Shown here piece after piece: positions 1-11,468 of a stretch of DNA of 64,000 nucleotides. The first letter of the stretch is position 1, and each line of letters starts with the position of its first letter. Position numbers and translations under genes: made by a program. Location of the stretch: positions 1,353,474 through 1,417,473 of the forward strand of contig NC_088298.1 in assembly GCF_032854445.1 (NCBI RefSeq), given 5' to 3'. The notes below the pieces were generated by a model. The model was not told where the DNA came from. It searched no databases and was given only the letters and a program-made list of their open reading frames with translations. The stretch is from Liolophura sinensis. Lineage: Eukaryota > Mollusca > Polyplacophora > Chitonida > Chitonidae.

Positions 1-172
1 GAAAGAGAACAGCAGTACAAGCTGTATGAAAGAGAACAGCAGTAAAAGCTGTATGAAAGAGAACAGCAGTACAAGCTGTATGAAAGAGAACAGCAGTACA
101 AGCTGTATGAAAGAGAACAGCAGTACAAGCTGTATGAAAGAGAACAGCAGTACAAGCTGTATGAAATATGTA
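1..172. repeat. Minisatellite, 27-bp unit, about 6 copies
   Basis: Near-perfect tandem copies of a 27-bp unit (GAAAGAGAACAGCAGTACAA...) run from the window edge to 172. The array probably extends left of the window. Because the unit is nine codons, it gives a spurious reading frame of repeating MKENSSTSC. Confidence 0.95.
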
Positions 173-383
173 TTCCTTTTTCAGATTATGGTTCATAGCT
201 CCCCTAAATATCTAAACCACTTCAATATTTTGTAAATATCTAAATGTACATTTTGCACAAAATACTATAAATTGTAGTCGTGTATGAAATTGATCTTTAT
301 TAATAAATGGCCAAACTACCACTATTACCATGAAATTATTGCAATCCATGTCGACGCTGTAGAACTTTCATTGATTAATTTGC

Positions 384-544
384 TTATTTATCTGATTGGT
401 GTTTTACGCTGTACTCAATAATATTTCACTTATACACAGGCAGCCAGCATTATGGTGGGAGGAAACCGGGCAGAGCCCACTGGAAACAAACAACCATCCG
501 CAGGTTGCTGCCAGAGCTTGACACGTAGGCCCGGAGAAGAAGAA
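384..544 (-). mobile_element. tRNA-derived SINE, 5'-truncated, minus strand
   Basis: This is the reverse-orientation copy of the window's main SINE. It has the tail (TTTATCTGATTGGTG), the TATTTCACTTATAC block, TATGGTGGGAGGAAACCGGG and CATCCGCAGGTTGCTG. The tRNA-like head is missing. The core resembles the conserved SINE domains (Nin-DC/Meta type) reported in molluscs; that link is from memory and unverified. Confidence 0.9.
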
Positions 545-1708
545 CCTTCATTGACAAACAGTAATTAGTTATTTAATTTTGAAGTGCAGTCTAATTAACT
601 TTAAAAATCCATTCAGCTACAAATTTTACCGATTTCCTCTCCATGAAATCAGTCTGCTATGCTCTACACAGAACCAACTTTACATGATTATAAAGACTTT
701 CATTATTCTTTTTCTAAACCTTCATACAAGAACTCCTAAGCATTATGGATATAACTTGACACTCACTCCAATTACATGAAAAACTGGGCGAACGTATGTG
801 TGCCAGAAAAATCCTCACAAAGTCATGAAACTGTATAATGCACAAAAATTGCACTTACCATGGTGGATTAATGGGATAGACAGTAATCATTTTTCTGCAG
901 TGTGCAACGTCATAAGAGGATAAATCCACAGTTTCAGACAAATGCTTTCATATCAGTTTACATCCCTGTTTAATAATCGCCACAAAACCACAGTGCCAAT
1001 AACTGCTACCAACACACTGTCACAGATCCGATGCATACAGATTCCTTTCTTATGTGTCAATAAAGCTTGCACAAAATTCACCCTACTTACTTACTAAGCT
1101 GCCTTGTAGCTGACTTTTTTATGTTTACACTGTCACAAGTAACCAGGAACTGATACGTATCAAAACAACCACCTCCAGGCTGTAAAACAGGCTGACTGTT
1201 AAACCGGGAAATTTACAATCGCTGGGATATAAAATATAAAGTCTGTATACAGTACACTCATGCTACCAGTTTGTTCCTGTCCATGTCTCAAACACTTACT
1301 TAACACGTTATATGTACTGGTACTCTGTGTTCTCATTTTATACTGAATTACTATTGAAACCTTGAAAAGGGGTGGGGCGTGGGTGTAAATAAATTTTACT
1401 GTGCACACATATCAGGAGATAGACTCAACTAATCATTTATAGCCTTATAATGATCCCACAACATAAGCACACTCTGTGTTACTATTACAGCTTAAGTTTG
1501 GTATACAGTAAAAATTCACTTTTAGAAACGCATAAAGGCCTTGAAATTCTACTTTCCATGCCAAAACTTCAGTTTTTCTGATAAAAATGTAATCTAACTT
1601 CACAAAAAAGCTGTTAGGTAGCCTTCTAAGATGGATGAATCAGTCTGGATCAAGTGATATGTGTTTAGTTTGAAAATGTTACTTTTGGGTGAAATAGAGT
1701 GCTTGAGA
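545..1708. other. AT-rich stretch with no recognised feature apart from the 36-nt candidate exon
   Basis: I see no repeat family, RNA gene or protein-like frame here other than the possible minus-strand exon at 859-894. Confidence 0.5.
859..894 (-). CDS. Possible 36-nt internal exon, minus strand
   Basis: On the minus strand, GTTGCACACTGCAG precedes 36 bases that end CCATG/GTAAGTGC, a strong donor. The only open frame (KMITVYPINPP) enters and leaves in phase 2, matching the phase-2 end of the exon at 5804-5937. If joined, the junction codon would be AGA (R). A 36-base match to these constraints could be chance, so this is offered only as a candidate continuation. Confidence 0.2.
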
Positions 1709-2596
1709 CAGCTCATTCTTGCTACACAGGGTTGATATGGGTAGAATATTGTATACACACAACTTTCATTCTTGCTACACAGGGCTGATATGCGTAGAAT
1801 ACTGTATTTACACAACTTTCATTCTTGCTACACAGGACTGATATGGGTAGAATACTGTATACACACAACTTTCATTCTTGCTACACAGGGGTGATATGCG
1901 TAGAATACTGTATTCACACAACTTTCATTCTTGCTACACAGGGGTGATGTGGGTAGAATACTGTATACACACAACTTTCATTCTTGCTACACAGGGATGA
2001 TATGGGTAGAATACTGTATACACACAACTTTCATTCTTGCTACACAGGGCTGATATGGGTAGAATACTGTATACATACAACTTTCATTCTTGCTACACAG
2101 GGTGATGTGGGTAGAATACTGTATACACACAACTTTCATTCTTGCTACACAGGGTGATATGGGTAGAATACTGTATACACACAACTTTCATTCTTGCTAC
2201 ACAGGGATGATATGGGTAGAATACTGTATTCACACAACTTTCATTCTTGCTACACAGGGGTGATATGGGTAGAATACTGTATACACACAACTTTCATTCT
2301 TGCTACACAGGGGTGATATGGGTAGAATACTGTATACACACAACTTTCATTCTTGCTACACAGGGGTGATATGGGTAGAATATTGTATACACACAACTTT
2401 CATTCTTGCAACACAGGGCTGATATGGGTAGAATACCATATACACACAACTTTCATTCTTGCTACACAGGGCTGATATGGGTAGAATACTGTATACACAC
2501 AACTTTCATTCTTGCTACACAGGGGTGATATGGGTAGAATACTGTAAACACACAACTTTCATTCTTGCTACACAGGGGTGATATGGGTAGAATACA
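1709..2596. repeat. Minisatellite, about 53-bp unit, about 16 copies
   Basis: Tandem units each contain CATTCTTGCTACACAGGG, TGATATGGGTAGAATACTG and TATACACACAACTTT. Unit length is 53-54 bp and the copies are very similar, with CTG/GTG/ATG variants after the CAGGG. Overlapping small minus-strand frames are by-products. Confidence 0.97.
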
Positions 2597-3229
2597 TTTA
2601 CATATATGTACTAGTAGTAACACTACCCCGTTCTGAGAATGTCATTCTTAATAATTAATAAATCCTAAGAAAGAACAAAGGAACCAAAACACTGCCATAT
2701 TTACACAAAGAAAGTTTTCCAGACTGCTATAGAAGGAAACAGACAAAGGATACATATGTAACATAAACCGTTCCGTTTGACATAGATCTCACTGATTCTT
2801 GTCAAATATCACTGTTTCTATGGAGACTGCATACATAATTTAAGTGACACAAAACTGTCGTGTGTATTTAATGAAAAACAAAAATGTAGTTCACATGTTG
2901 AGGGAAAAGTCTCTTTCAATTCCTGAACTATTAAAGGAAAAATGGACACTTATTTCAAACACATTAACATTGGTACATTTCCATATTTTGAAGAAAATGT
3001 AGTGAAGTCAAAATGGTTAAACTGGTTTTCCCAATTTCATCTTAAGTATGACCTAATTAAGGTCATACATCGGTAATAATTCACTCATTGATGTACATGT
3101 ACAGATACTGCACACAAATTCAATACTCCAAGGGCACGAAATAATTGTCTGTACTTTTAACTGTATTTCACTATGTCATATTTATGGTATACTTCTTTGT
3201 TTCATAAAGGTTTACTGCTTTGTTCAATA
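2597..3229. other. Unannotated AT-rich stretch
   Basis: No coding, RNA or repeat signal was recognised. Confidence 0.5.
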
Positions 3230-3366
3230 ATTTTTCACCTGCTGAAGCAGGAAGGAAAATGGGTACCCGGCATGGAGGAAATGTGAGTCTCCGGGGGGTA
3301 AACCACGGCATGCCCTTCACGAGGCACCTGATAAACCCCTTGACTTAAAGCTGGACTCCAACGAAT
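3230..3366 (-). mobile_element. Second SINE-like element sharing the core domain
   Basis: On the minus strand the block reads GTGGTTTACCCCCCGGAG, then CTCACATTTCCTCC. This parallels the core of the main SINE (GTGGGTTTCCCCCGGGCTC, then GGTTTCCTCC), but the flanks differ and there is no AAATA tail. It is probably a different SINE subfamily or a decayed copy. Confidence 0.45.
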
Positions 3367-3600
3367 AAAAGCTGGAGTCAAGTCAGCAAGACAATGGGCC
3401 AAATTGCTAAGTTGTCTACAGCAAGAGAAATGTTTTAATCGTGCATCTTAGCCAAGAAGGGCCTCCTAAGTTTCTGCATGTATGTGGTATGTACAAGATC
3501 TATATACTATTAGACTTACTATAACATACATCAGCATTTATCAACGATCCGACCCCTGGCAAGAAATCAAAAGGGGTACGGTGCAAAGCTGCATGCACTG

Positions 3601-3776
3601 TAACTCTTCAACCTTTTTGCTAGTTTAAATGGTTTAGATATGTAAAATTATACTTTTTGTGAAGCCCTAACACAGGCTAATCCAACTAATGTTGTTTAAA
3701 CTCCAAAATCTGATTAAAAATGTGCATAAATTGCCTTGAAAGTTGCTCTTTCAAATGCAAAATGTTTGAAGAGTTT
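3601..3776. mobile_element. MITE-like element, family 1
   Basis: The element has imperfect terminal inverted repeats, CTCTTCAACCTTTTTGC at the left and GCAAAATGTTTGAAGAG at the right, about 176 bp apart. The interior (AAACTCCAAAATCTGATTAA and TTGCCTTGAAAGTTGCTC) is shared with the copy at 35021-35238. It is non-autonomous, with no transposase frame. Confidence 0.75.
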
Positions 3777-5153
3777 GGATATATTCCTCAAAAAGGGGGC
3801 AGGGAGCCAATTACTACTGCTTATCTGTGAACACTGCTCCAGGCAAGAAAGGGGCAGGGTGCACATTTTAAAGGTAAAGTGCAGCACCTTTCTTAAAAAA
3901 GCCCAGTTTGGGGTTTCCCCTATGTGCATACATGTTCCGATTTCCTTAGACTATATGCAGCCTTGATCTGTCCACAATTAGCCCATACATAGCACAGCAT
4001 GTTATAAAAGAGTCCAGGTACAGGTGAGAACTTTGGACCGCAGCCAAACTCTGAGGTATCGTTAAACCATTTGTCTCATATCCTGCTGACATGACCACTC
4101 AACACATCATGAATTGGCTAAATTAACCCTCACACCAAATTGACAGGTACACTGAACTGTTTTGTCTGTTACACGGCTACGGTTATGTCTGATGGTAGCT
4201 ATAGTGCTAACAAAAATGTCTTCACGGTTCACGGCTGATAGCATGTACTGTGACACTATAGTCTGCCCAGGGAAGATTGCTTTGTTATGGCTATGTGTCA
4301 GAGAGACAAGTTTTGAGTGCAATGTGATAACCTTAACTGTACTACATTATACACATGTACAGCACAGACTTGCACCCATTCCACAAAGCAGTAATGATAA
4401 TGAAATTAGTCCACAAAGCAGTAAATGATAATGAAATCCAGGTATCACCACATAAGTGTAAAAGGTTTCACAAACTTCCACTTGATAATGATCTAGGCAT
4501 ATGGCTTGAAAGCTTGTGAAACCTTTTACATTTACGTGGCGCTGCCTCGACTTCATTAATATTTCTAATGAACCAACCTGCAACTGTGAGTCTTTAGCGA
4601 TATATGGCTTACATGTAGGCTACATGCATAGTCCAATCTAAAATTTTATATTTTGCCACCATGCGCAGTTGCTAATGTCATCCAACCAAATTGTCTCGCC
4701 TTTGTTAGTTCTATCAACTGGTCCTGATATCAAACACAAGTGTTTAGGTCATGCCTCAGAGTCTGCCTTTAAGTGGCAAAACTAACTTTGGGCAACCAGC
4801 ACCAATAGGGACGTACTAGTTGCGGGTTCAAACTTGGACATGGACGGGAAATTTATAAATTTGTTCCCCTTATATCTTCCACTTATATGTCTACGTCACA
4901 CAATAGTAACAATAGTGACTTGCCAAAGGGTCGGTGGTTTATTACCTCACTACTATCGTATAAGCCGTTTATCGAGTATGGTGTTAAAAAACGATCAAGT
5001 CAATAGGTAAATTTTCTGCTTCACAGTAGTGTAATTTTTCAACATTTTAGCTACAGTATATGATGTGGTCCAGAACAATAGAGTACCTGTCCAGTCAGGT
5101 CTAACTAAGCTGGGTAGAAGATTGGTAATACGAAACAATTAAAAACACCTTTT
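3777..5153. other. Non-coding stretch apart from the inverted repeat at 4448-4539
   Basis: No gene or repeat family was recognised outside the inverted repeat and its neighbouring short direct duplication. Confidence 0.45.
4448..4539. repeat. Inverted repeat (30-bp arms, 32-nt loop)
   Basis: The arms 4448-4477 and 4510-4539 match at 27 of 30 positions and share TGTAAAAGGTTTCACAA. One of the mismatches becomes a G:U pair in the + strand transcript. It could be a short MITE or a hairpin transcript. A direct duplication of about 27 bp (CCACAAAGCAGTAATGATAA region, 4380-4437) lies just to the left. Confidence 0.7.
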
Positions 5154-5324
5154 GAGTTCAAGTGCAGTTCATGCTGGCTTCTTCTCCGGCCGTAAGTGGG
5201 AAGGTCTGCCAGCGGATGGTCGTGGGTTTCCCCCGGGCTCTGCCCGGTTTCCTCCCACTATATTGCTGGCCACCGTTGTATAAATGAAATATTCTTGAGT
5301 ACATAGAAATCAAATAAATAAAAA
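5154..5324 (+). mobile_element. SINE, 5'-truncated, plus strand
   Basis: The copy starts at the B-box-like GAGTTCAAGTGCAG and continues through CATGCTGGCTTCTTCTCC, GTGGGTTTCCCCCGGGCTC, GGTTTCCTCCCAC and TATTCTTGAGTAC to ATCAAATAAATAAA. Confidence 0.92.
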
Positions 5325-5394
5325 CGCCTTTGCTAGTTCGTGTTAAGGAATCGTTTAATCACCATATCTTTGCTAAATGTATCTATTTATTTAC

Positions 5395-5835
5395 ATGTGC
5401 ATGTATTTATTTGCTTACACTTTTCCCAACTAATTATGTGAGGTGGATGGGTGGAGGAAACTCAATAGCCACCACCACTGGCATTGAACACATGCTACAT
5501 CTGGCTGACAACCCCCTTCATCTAATGCCACAATGAAACTCAATGAAAAACACTTTTACACCCTTTAATACATATACCTTGGTCTGAAGTTCTCAGCCCA
5601 GGCATCCATGCTGTACGGTGTAAGGCAACAATGAAATAAATAAATAAATTTATTTACATGTACATGTACTTATCTGATTACACTTTACCAAAAAAAAAAT
5701 TTAAGGTTAATGGGTGGATGAATCTGATTTGATCGCCCTGATTCAACCAGCACCTTTTGCACGGTACACAGTTGAAACAGCTTTACACTCTTTACACACA
5801 TACCTTGGCCTGACGTTCTCAGCCCAGGTGTCCTC
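5395..5835. repeat. Partial tandem duplication including the end of the minus-strand exon
   Basis: Two diverged copies (about 5395-5607 and 5655-5835) share, in order, ATTTACATGTRCATGTA, a TTACACTTT block, a TGGGTGGA block, ATACATATACCTTGG or ACACATACCTTGG, and TCTCAGCCCAGG. The right copy is the real exon 3' end plus intron. The left copy repeats DAWAENFRP in place of DTWAENVRP, including a GTATAT donor. Confidence 0.6.
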
Positions 5836-5937
5836 CCTGGTCTTCCTCCCAAACTCCACCCCTGGCACCCGCTTCAGCTCTGCTGGGAAGGTGAACATGT
5901 CAACGCTCTCCCTGTGAGCCACGGCTATGGACATGGT
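5804..5937 (-). CDS. Internal coding exon of an unidentified minus-strand gene
   Basis: On the minus strand a CCTTGATTTCAG acceptor is followed by 44 codons plus two bases, then a CCAAG/GTATGT donor. The reading is TMSIAVAHRESVDMFTFPAE, then LKRVPGVEFGRKTREDTWAE, then NVRP. It starts in phase 0 and ends in phase 2. Composition is that of a soluble folded protein, unlike the shadow frames around it, and both splice sites are good. I do not recognise the family. The 3' end of this exon plus its downstream intron is partly duplicated next door (5395-5610). The gene would run leftward, away from the beta-subunit gene. The reading could also be the remnant of an old gene copy. Confidence 0.5.
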
Positions 5938-6043
5938 CTGAAATCAAGGACAGAAATGTATACAGTTTGAAATCTGTAGAAAAACTACACGACATCTATA
6001 ATGTTTACAAGAACGTCATGGCCCACCATTACCACATGCTATA

Positions 6044-6248
6044 AAATCTTCAACCTTTTCAACCACAAAAGCACTTGTTTTAAAGCAATTTATGCATAAT
6101 TATTATGTAAATGAGGCTAAAAATAATTTGTGTCACTAAAGATGCAAGTTTCAGAAAACTGCACAAATTATATCTCTACACTCCATAGTTCTCCCAGAAT
6201 GTTTCAAAATATTGGCTGCAGTGGTAGGTGAAAATGTTGAAGAATTAG
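6044..6248. mobile_element. MITE-like element, family 2
   Basis: The ends are inverted: AATCTTCAACCTTTTCAAC at the left and GAAAATGTTGAAGAATT at the right. The interior (CACTAAAG..., CATAGTTCTCCCAGAATGTT) is shared with 24078-24245. The ends resemble family 1, so the two may share a transposase source. Confidence 0.7.
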
Positions 6249-6284
6249 GGTTCACCATGAAAACTGTTTCCACATAAATCAGGC

Positions 6285-6510
6285 TAAGAAACAGAATGTT
6301 TCCATGCACAGCATGAAATCTGAAGTCAAAAGACACAATGTTTCCATGTTCATCTTCAAATCTGAAGTCTAGACACACAATATTTCCACACATATCATGA
6401 AGCCTGAAGTCAAGAAACACAATGTTTCCATGCACATTGTAAAACCTGCAGTCAAGAAACACAATGTTTCAATGCACATTGTGATATCTGCAGTCAAGAA
6501 AACAATGTTT
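6285..6510. repeat. Degenerate minisatellite, about 43-bp unit, 5 copies
   Basis: Units contain ACACAATGTTTCCATGCAC and CTGAAGTCAAGAAAC with moderate divergence. Confidence 0.85.
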
Positions 6511-8448
6511 CTGCATACTGTCTAATCAAATATCTGTTTGACAAACATATGTACAAGTACACCCTCAATCAGGTCATTTAGTTAATTAATAATTTGACAA
6601 TTTGAATGCATTTTGTGCCTGGGATTAACCATCAAACTGTGACAAATTACTAACAAACTTTCCCACGTGTCACAGAGTGACGTACAGATATGCACATTAT
6701 ATGGGTGGATGACAAGTGGTCTTCAACCAACATTAGACTCCTAAGGCCATACAAGCCTTGTTACCTGTTTACTGGCTCCAACGCCCCTCAAAAAATGAGA
6801 GTGGAGGGGTCAACTAATTTCCTGGTGGAGAGTGAAGACAACCTGGGTGTAAAACGATTGAGCCACCAAGTTTCCAGGTATATGTATATGTGCAAAATGG
6901 AATACGTTTGAGAAAGAAAGTTTCCACACATCATGAAAGGTTCAATTCCTGCTCGCCTAAAAGCTGAGTCCATAGATTGATCACATTTTTTATTTCTTTC
7001 CTTATCATTTTAAACTTTAAACTGAATTACATCTCAACATTTCTAATTTTATGAATTTGCACTGATTTCACCATGTCAGCAATTTTCTTGCAATATTTTT
7101 TTTAAAGAACAATACTTTTCTCACATTTTTAACAACAAAAATAGTTTCAGTTCACTGGAAAGTAATTTGATATCAATATTCAAGACACAAGTTTCCTGGC
7201 AACGAATCATATAGGCCTAGTATAAATCAAGACTCCAAATTTCATACTTAGTTTCATATCAGTGAATTCATTCTTTAATTCAAACAAGTCATGTTTGTAA
7301 CAAAACCAGTTTATCAATGGCCATGGTACTGAAATGCATCCACATTACAAATACAACTGTTGACATTTTAAAAATTAAGCAAGTTTGACACTGATTTTCT
7401 TCAACAAATTCTCTCTCTTCTTACCCAGTCTAAATGATAATAATTACATGTAGGTCAAGAGAAGTCCATGAAAAATATAATTAAGGCATGATTATTTACT
7501 TCACGGACTCCTCCCTCTCTCCTTCAAAGGGTGTAATCATAAAGTATGATAAACTACGGCAGTTATCAACATATGTACCCGTTAAAGTGTTCAGAATCAG
7601 GTTTTCCTAACTGTAAATTGAACAGCTGTCAACATCTAAGTTTACTTAAAATTAGACATTGAACATGACATTATTAGTGATCAAAACGTCAAGGTGTTCG
7701 TAACAATGGATCAATAAATGTAAACTAGAGAGTTAAAAATCAGAACAGTACAGATTGGTGAAGAAAGGTCCAATTATCGTGTTCATGTAAAAACAAATTC
7801 TGAATCAAATTAGTATATGAATATCTGAACTCAGAGAGTTCCACTGCTTTTGTACATACGCACCGGCGATTCTTTCATAAAAACTTGTCTTGAGCCTAAA
7901 TTTCCATTATTCTAATTTACTTAGTAAGCGGGCATCGAAAATTCAACCACTGGGCGCCATATTTGTTGTCAAGACGCTGCGGATTAAGTCATTATCTCCC
8001 CTTAACAATTGACAAAAAATTGGGTAGGAGAGTTAACCCCCTTTTCCAAACAGGTACCCGCCATCCAAATTGCTATGAGCCACTTTTGTAAACCTACTTT
8101 TTTTGCGAAAACTGCATTTTTAACGTTAAAACACAATAAAACATGATTTACGAGAAAAGTTACGAAAAAGAGATTGATAAAGTATAATGAATGCAAACTC
8201 AGCTGTTCAGAGTATACACGGTGTACTATTTGTACGTACTTTACGACCAGTATACGGTCTTACTTTTAAATTTAGCAAATCTTTCAAAACATTGATAAAA
8301 TATTGACCTGTGTATCAAATACTTTACCACAAAGACACACCTTACCTTCACAAAAATCCCCCACAAAAAACAAACAAACAGACAAACAAACAAACCTCGG
8401 ACCTATCAACAACTGTGTGTACTCGGGCAATTATATTCAGTAGTTTAG
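6511..8448. other. AT-rich stretch, nothing recognised
   Basis: I see no convincing exon, RNA gene or repeat family in this interval. Confidence 0.5.
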
Positions 8449-8693
8449 GGTTTCCGTGGCCTAGGGGTTTATCACGCCAGCACGGAGCCTGGAGCCTCCC
8501 ACCAATGCGGTCGCTGTGAGTTCAAGGCCAGCTCATGCTGGCTTCCTCTCCGGTCGTACGTGGGAAGGTTTGGCAGCGGACGCTCGTGGGTTTCCCCCGG
8601 GCTCTGCCAGGTTTCCTCCCATCATAATGCTGGCCGTCGTATAAGTGAAATATCCTTGAGTACGGCGTAAGGCACCAATCAAATAAATAAATA
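8449..8693 (+). mobile_element. SINE, near full length, plus strand
   Basis: A degenerate tRNA-like head (TTTCCGTGGCCTAGGGGTTT) is followed by GCGGTCGCTGTGAGTTCAAG (B box), the core GTGGGTTTCCCCCGGGCTC and the tail CACCAATCAAATAAATAAAT. Confidence 0.95.
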
Positions 8694-10440
8694 GTAGTTT
8701 ATTTTATCTAAGTCATTATTACATTGAAAACGTTATACCTGTGCCGTGGAAAAGCGGAGTTACTTTGGCAGCTATGTACATATGTTGCGTGGTGCGCATG
8801 CATTCCTTGAGCTCTGTCAAATTGTATTCGTCCTTAAAGCCTGTATGACTGTCCATACTCTTTCAATAGTACATAAAAGACTAGAGCATGAAAAGTAAAA
8901 CCAGAGTAGCGACGACAGTTTTGTGGTTGGAGAATACCGCCTCATGTCAATTTAACTCAATTAGGCTTTCATTCTAACTGTTCACGAAAATACTTTAATA
9001 GTATCTAATTACACCCCCCCCCCACCCCCACCCCTGTCAGACACACACACACACACACTGGCTAGCACCATGGTATAACCATCAGTTCGATAAATAAATA
9101 AATACACCATATGCTCCCTCACTTAGCTGGCTCTGTAGCCTCAAACGTCTCTCCAGCACCCCCCCCCCCCCCCCTTTCCCCCACCACTCCCACCTGTACA
9201 CCCAGTTTCATTCAAGATTAGAAATACTACAGAATGGACATACCTTTATGGTGAGTGCGAATACAGTATATTTTCCTGAAATTTTCGTGCAACAAACTAT
9301 TAGTGCTTGAATTAAGCTAAGCGAAATCAGAAATATGAAACTGATTTAACATAGCTTTTAAATGGGAAAGAATGCATGTCGATTTGCCGCTGGTATGAAT
9401 CGTGACTGTTTGACTGGTATGGACGGTTTAAGGGTGGAAACATTTGGTGTCAAGTTCTCATCATAGGCCTATACGTTTTATAATTAAAGGACAAAACAAT
9501 GCACAAATATGACTCATTAGGGACCGCCAACTTTTTATTAGGACGCCCCGCCATGACATCACTGACAAGTGAGATACAGAAACTTTATTAATTATTAAAT
9601 GCGGTCGACATCCAAACGGAAGCCAACAAATAATCAAACAGACCATGACAACAACGTATATGGCAATTCTACGGAAAATGACACGTGTACATGTATGTAT
9701 ACCAGAAAGCATGGTTCCACCAAATGAACACATAACGAAACCCCAGTTTCACCCATCCAATTTCTTGCTAAGCGCGTTTCTTATTTTGGTTTTAATACCT
9801 GCCATTTAAACTATTCATGCAAGGGATGTAATAGTGAGTTTAATCCGAAGACCCTATATAATGACCTATGTTTGATATGGATGAAACGTGCTTTATTGAG
9901 ATATGTGCATACCAGCAAATTTTCTAGGGGCCACAGAAATCGGCTATTTGCAAGCGTGACTCGCATAAAATGCCCTCATATGTTTCAACTCCTAGTTTTT
10001 CGAGTGGATCTTTGTATATACAGCATGCATGGCTCAGCCATTCAGGCGGTCATATATTTATTTATATAAACCTACGTGTGTATATTCTTACATATACAAC
10101 CGTGCGTGCGTGAAGAATCACGAATGCCAAAAATTTTAGACATCCTTGCTAAGCGCGTAGGCATACAAGTCGTACAAGAGGAAATATGTTGGTCAGCCAT
10201 TAACTCATATATATGGGTAACAGACGAAGTAAAGTTCGTATAATAGCAGTGTAGTTATATTTATTTGATTGGCGTTCATCTATTCATTTGATTGTTTTTA
10301 ACACCATTGTATATATGCTCAAAAATATCTTCATCTTATAGTTCTATGGTCCCGTGTAACGCCGACCTTCTGAGCATATTGGTCATTAGACGTTAAATTC
10401 CAAGTAGCGCCTTTAAATAACGGTTTTAATTACATAGAAT
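8694..10440. other. Unannotated stretch with C-rich and CA-rich simple tracts
   Basis: Simple tracts occur near 9015-9058 (C run and CA dinucleotides) and 9159-9175 (C run). A minus-strand frame at 9461-9733 contains a receptor-like CWLPF motif but no other support. Confidence 0.45.
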
Positions 10441-10508
10441 CAATGCTGGCCGACGCTGTGTAAGTGAGATACTCTTTAATACAGCATAAAACATCAGTTA
10501 AATAGATA
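10441..10508 (+). mobile_element. SINE 3' fragment
   Basis: Only the tail part is present (CAATGCTGGCCGACGC, then GTGAGATACTCTTTAATAC, ending AAATAGATA). Confidence 0.75.
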
Positions 10509-10979
10509 CATTACACAGAATCTACGTTTAACTTGTCCTGGGGGAAATACATGCATGGTCACTTCTAGTAAAACACGTGACACACTTTGATCGACATTGC
10601 AAAAACAAAAGCAGACATTCAGGTCATTTAGTATTCAGGTCAAAATGGAAACATTGAATAAGCCGAGAACCCAGCCATTTCTGTTTATGCCATCCGAAAC
10701 CTGGGCTGCCTTTTAACCACATGTGCTTGGAACACAAGCGACGCAACATCGTGTTTCCGGCTGCTCTAGCATGGCGCGTTCCATGGGTTCGTAAAAATTC
10801 CCCTGTAGAAATTGATTTATAGAGGTATCAATGCAGCCTAATTAACAGCTGTTGCATTGGATGTCTAGGTTCAAACTATGTAACTTGTTACATTTATCTC
10901 AGGTTCACACTATGCAACCTTCTAAATGTTACGTTCATAGCAGAGGTTCAAACTATTTAGCTTATAAATGTTATAACCG

Positions 10980-11051
10980 CAATGCTGGCCGCCGTCGTAT
11001 AAGTGAGATATTCTTGATTATGGCATAAAACACCGATCAAGTCAATAAATA
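10980..11051 (+). mobile_element. SINE 3' fragment
   Basis: The tail block AATGCTGGCCGCCGTCGTAT, then ATTCTTGATTATGGC, ends in a CAATAAATAAG tail. Confidence 0.85.
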
Positions 11052-11219
11052 AGCAGAAGCTGTTGTCCAAACTACCAATAGATTGTATGCACGTCATTCC
11101 TTATTAGGAGATTATTACAAATGTCATATAATCTTTACGTGTTTCATATATGTCATCCTAGATCAGAAACCATGTAATACTACGACTAATTCGCTTCGGT
11201 TCCAAACTGTAAAATCCGT

Positions 11220-11468
11220 ACGGCCTCCGTGGCCGAGGTGTCAGCGTGCCAGCGCGGGGCAATTACCCGGGAACCTCTCCCCAGAGCAATGAGTTCTATC
11301 GCACCTCATGCTGGCTTCCTCTCCAGCATTACGTGGGAAGGTCTGTCAACAGCCTGCGGATGGTTGTGAGTTTTCCCAGCCCGCTTTCCTCCCACCATGA
11401 CGCTGACCACCGTCGTATAAGTGAAATATTCTCGAGTACAGTGTAAAACACCAGTCAAATAAATAAAT
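11220..11468 (+). mobile_element. SINE, near full length, plus strand
   Basis: It runs from the tRNA-like head ACGGCCTCCGTGGCCGAGG through CATGCTGGCTTCCTCTCC and TTTCCTCCCACCATGACGC to the AAATAAATAAATG tail. Confidence 0.93.

Noticed and set aside
5610-5652. SINE tail at GTACGGTGTAAGGC...AAATAAATAAAT
   Set aside because: It is similar to a SINE tail but lies inside the duplicated exon-intron segment and is too short to assign with confidence.
5714-5917. 67-codon plus frame over the minus-strand exon
   Set aside because: It is a shadow of the splice-supported minus-strand exon at 5804-5937.
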